NCBI GenBank assembly: GCA_900550395.1
Contig: URSD01000008.1
Coordinates: forward strand, 9,617-73,616
Source: an uncultured Porphyromonadaceae bacterium
Lineage (GTDB): Bacteria; Bacteroidota; Bacteroidia; Bacteroidales; Muribaculaceae
Length of the DNA: 64,000 nt
Direction of reading: 5' to 3'
Of this stretch, positions 63,196-64,000 are shown in pieces. Every line of letters begins with the position of its first letter. Positions within the stretch are counted from its first letter, which is position 1. The notes beneath the pieces were generated by a model. The model was not told where the DNA came from. It made no database searches and saw only the letters and a list, made by a program, of their open reading frames with translations. Made by a program: the position numbers and the translations under genes.

Positions 63196-63783
63196 ATGGC
63201 TGATTACCTGCCCGTAGAGACGCATCCATGGCCGCCTTTCGCCCCCGCAGGGGCGCGTGTGCTCATCATGGGCACATTCCCTCCCGCCCCCAGGCGCTGG
63301 TGCATGGACTTCTACTATCCCAACCCCTCCAATGACTTCTGGCGCATCTGCGGCCTGATCTTCTGCGGCGACCCCGCGGCGCTCTGCCTGCCCGGCACCA
63401 GGCGCTTCGACGTCGATGCCATACGCCGGCTGCTCACCGACCGCCACATAGCCCTGCACGACACCTGCCGCCGTATACGACGCCTTCAGGGCAACGCTTC
63501 CGACAAGTACCTCGAAGTCGTGGAGCCCGTCGCCCTTGCCGCCCTCCTTGCCTCGCTGCCCGACTGCCGTGACCTCGCCACCACCGGCGAGAAAGCCGCG
63601 ACAGTTCTCGCCGGCCTCACCGACAGCCTCCCGCCCCGCATGGGCGAATACACCCGCGCCACCTACCTCGGGCGTCCCCTGCGCATATGGCGCATGCCGT
63701 CCTCCTCCCGCGCCTATCCCCTCGCTCTCGACAAAAAAGCCGCCTACTATGCCACCCTCTTCCGTTCCGTCGGCATCCTGTAG
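63196..63783 (+). CDS. Uracil-DNA glycosylase-family protein
   Basis: 195 aa with the UDG-superfamily motif A region VLIMGTFPPAPRRWCMDFYY followed by NPSNDFWRICG, and a late WRMPSSSRAYP block in the position of motif 2. This resembles the Mug-like/UDG-fold proteins of Bacteroidetes that remove uracil or related bases. The normal catalytic Asn/Asp cannot be assigned with certainty. Confidence 0.75.
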   Translation: MADYLPVETHPWPPFAPAGARVLIMGTFPPAPRRWCMDFYYPNPSNDFWRICGLIFCGDPAALCLPGTRRFDVDAIRRLLTDRHIALHDTCRRIRRLQGNASDKYLEVVEPVALAALLASLPDCRDLATTGEKAATVLAGLTDSLPPRMGEYTRATYLGRPLRIWRMPSSSRAYPLALDKKAAYYATLFRSVGIL

Positions 63784-63810
63784 AGATTACCCGCCCACGC
63801 GTCCTATGTC

Positions 63811-63864
63811 TCCGACAAGTCCGACAAGTCCGACTGGTCCGACAAGTCCGACAAGTCCGACCCT
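63811..63864 (+). repeat. Short tandem repeat, 9-bp unit
   Basis: Six units of TCCGACAAG (one TCCGACTGG, last TCCGACCCT) after the glycosylase gene. The remaining bases to the window end (63865-64000) hold nothing I can assign. Confidence 0.8.
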
Positions 63865-64000
63865 CCCATAAATTGAACCCATAGCAACTCCCACCTCCCC
63901 GCTCCTCCCTCCCCACTCGCCACTCCCAGCTCCCCACGCCTAACAACCCACAAAAAAAGCTTACATAGGAACTTAGGAGATAGCACCGCTATGTTGAAAG

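Noticed and set aside
63811..63864. Possible CRISPR array
   Set aside because: The 9-bp units are contiguous without spacers; it is a simple tandem repeat.

Overview
The window looks like a chromosomal segment of a high-GC member of the Bacteroidales, most likely Muribaculaceae-like (inference). The reasons are Bacteroidetes promoters (TTTG, about 20 bp, TAnnTTTG) upstream of several genes, a SusC/SusD polysaccharide utilisation locus (PUL), propeller-AraC sensor regulators, SPII lipoproteins with short signal peptides, and Bacteroidetes-specific small families. No rRNA, tRNA or CRISPR array was seen.

Layout. 1-119: 5' end of an exported protein (minus strand). 258-3718: mutL and a membrane TPR/DUF6377-type regulator, coupled by an ATGA overlap. 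3719-4626: gene-free, holding a decayed DUF6150-like fragment, a structured RNA with its own promoter and terminator, and a 33-bp perfect inverted repeat. 4627-5229: rplU-rpmA. 5348-7094: a LolA/thioredoxin-like exported protein and a SRPBCC protein. 7330-8208: an AT-rich Abi/HEPN defence gene. 8496-18718 (minus): malY-type aminotransferase, aroA, a small membrane protein, a metal-ABC-type permease, recQ and a kinase-less propeller-AraC regulator, mostly with overlapping or touching ends, then GH31 behind a promoter carrying two 21-bp-spaced direct repeats. 18849-21071: pnp.

21256-27277 is the most unusual region. A minus-strand operon encodes a GrpE-like coiled-coil protein, a lidless Hsp70 and a large membrane protein with three related beta-domains. 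It stands head-to-head with a TIR plus zinc-ribbon protein. I recognise no described system with this composition; it is the main candidate for a new stress or defence module.

27280-47861: trmD, then a PUL: DUF4861, heparinase II/III-like lyase, GH97, GH88, a second kinase-less propeller-AraC regulator, an ECF sigma factor, SusC, SusD, an Ig-like surface glycan-binding lipoprotein, an alginate-lyase-fold lyase and a beta-helix protein with a T9SS-like tail. The enzyme set (two lyase folds plus an unsaturated-uronyl hydrolase) points to a uronic-acid polysaccharide. Sensing would be by the AraC regulator, capture and import by SGBP/SusD/SusC, and cleavage by the lyases, GH88 and GH97.

47862-49040: a REP-associated tyrosine transposase between arms of nested palindromes, with a transposase-less derivative next to it. 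49129-53054: lipoprotein, then sdaA and an OmpP1/FadL porin, with a 33-bp inverted repeat swallowing both convergent stop codons. 53153-56187: a Trp/Gly-rich exported protein, an MNT nucleotidyltransferase whose HEPN partner is cut to 29 codons, a DUF6108-like protein and an ECF sigma fused to a membrane segment. 56237-61200: a TolC/HlyD/two-permease exporter without an adjacent ATPase. 61370-63783: small DUF6582-like protein, efp, aqpZ and a uracil-DNA-glycosylase-like protein.
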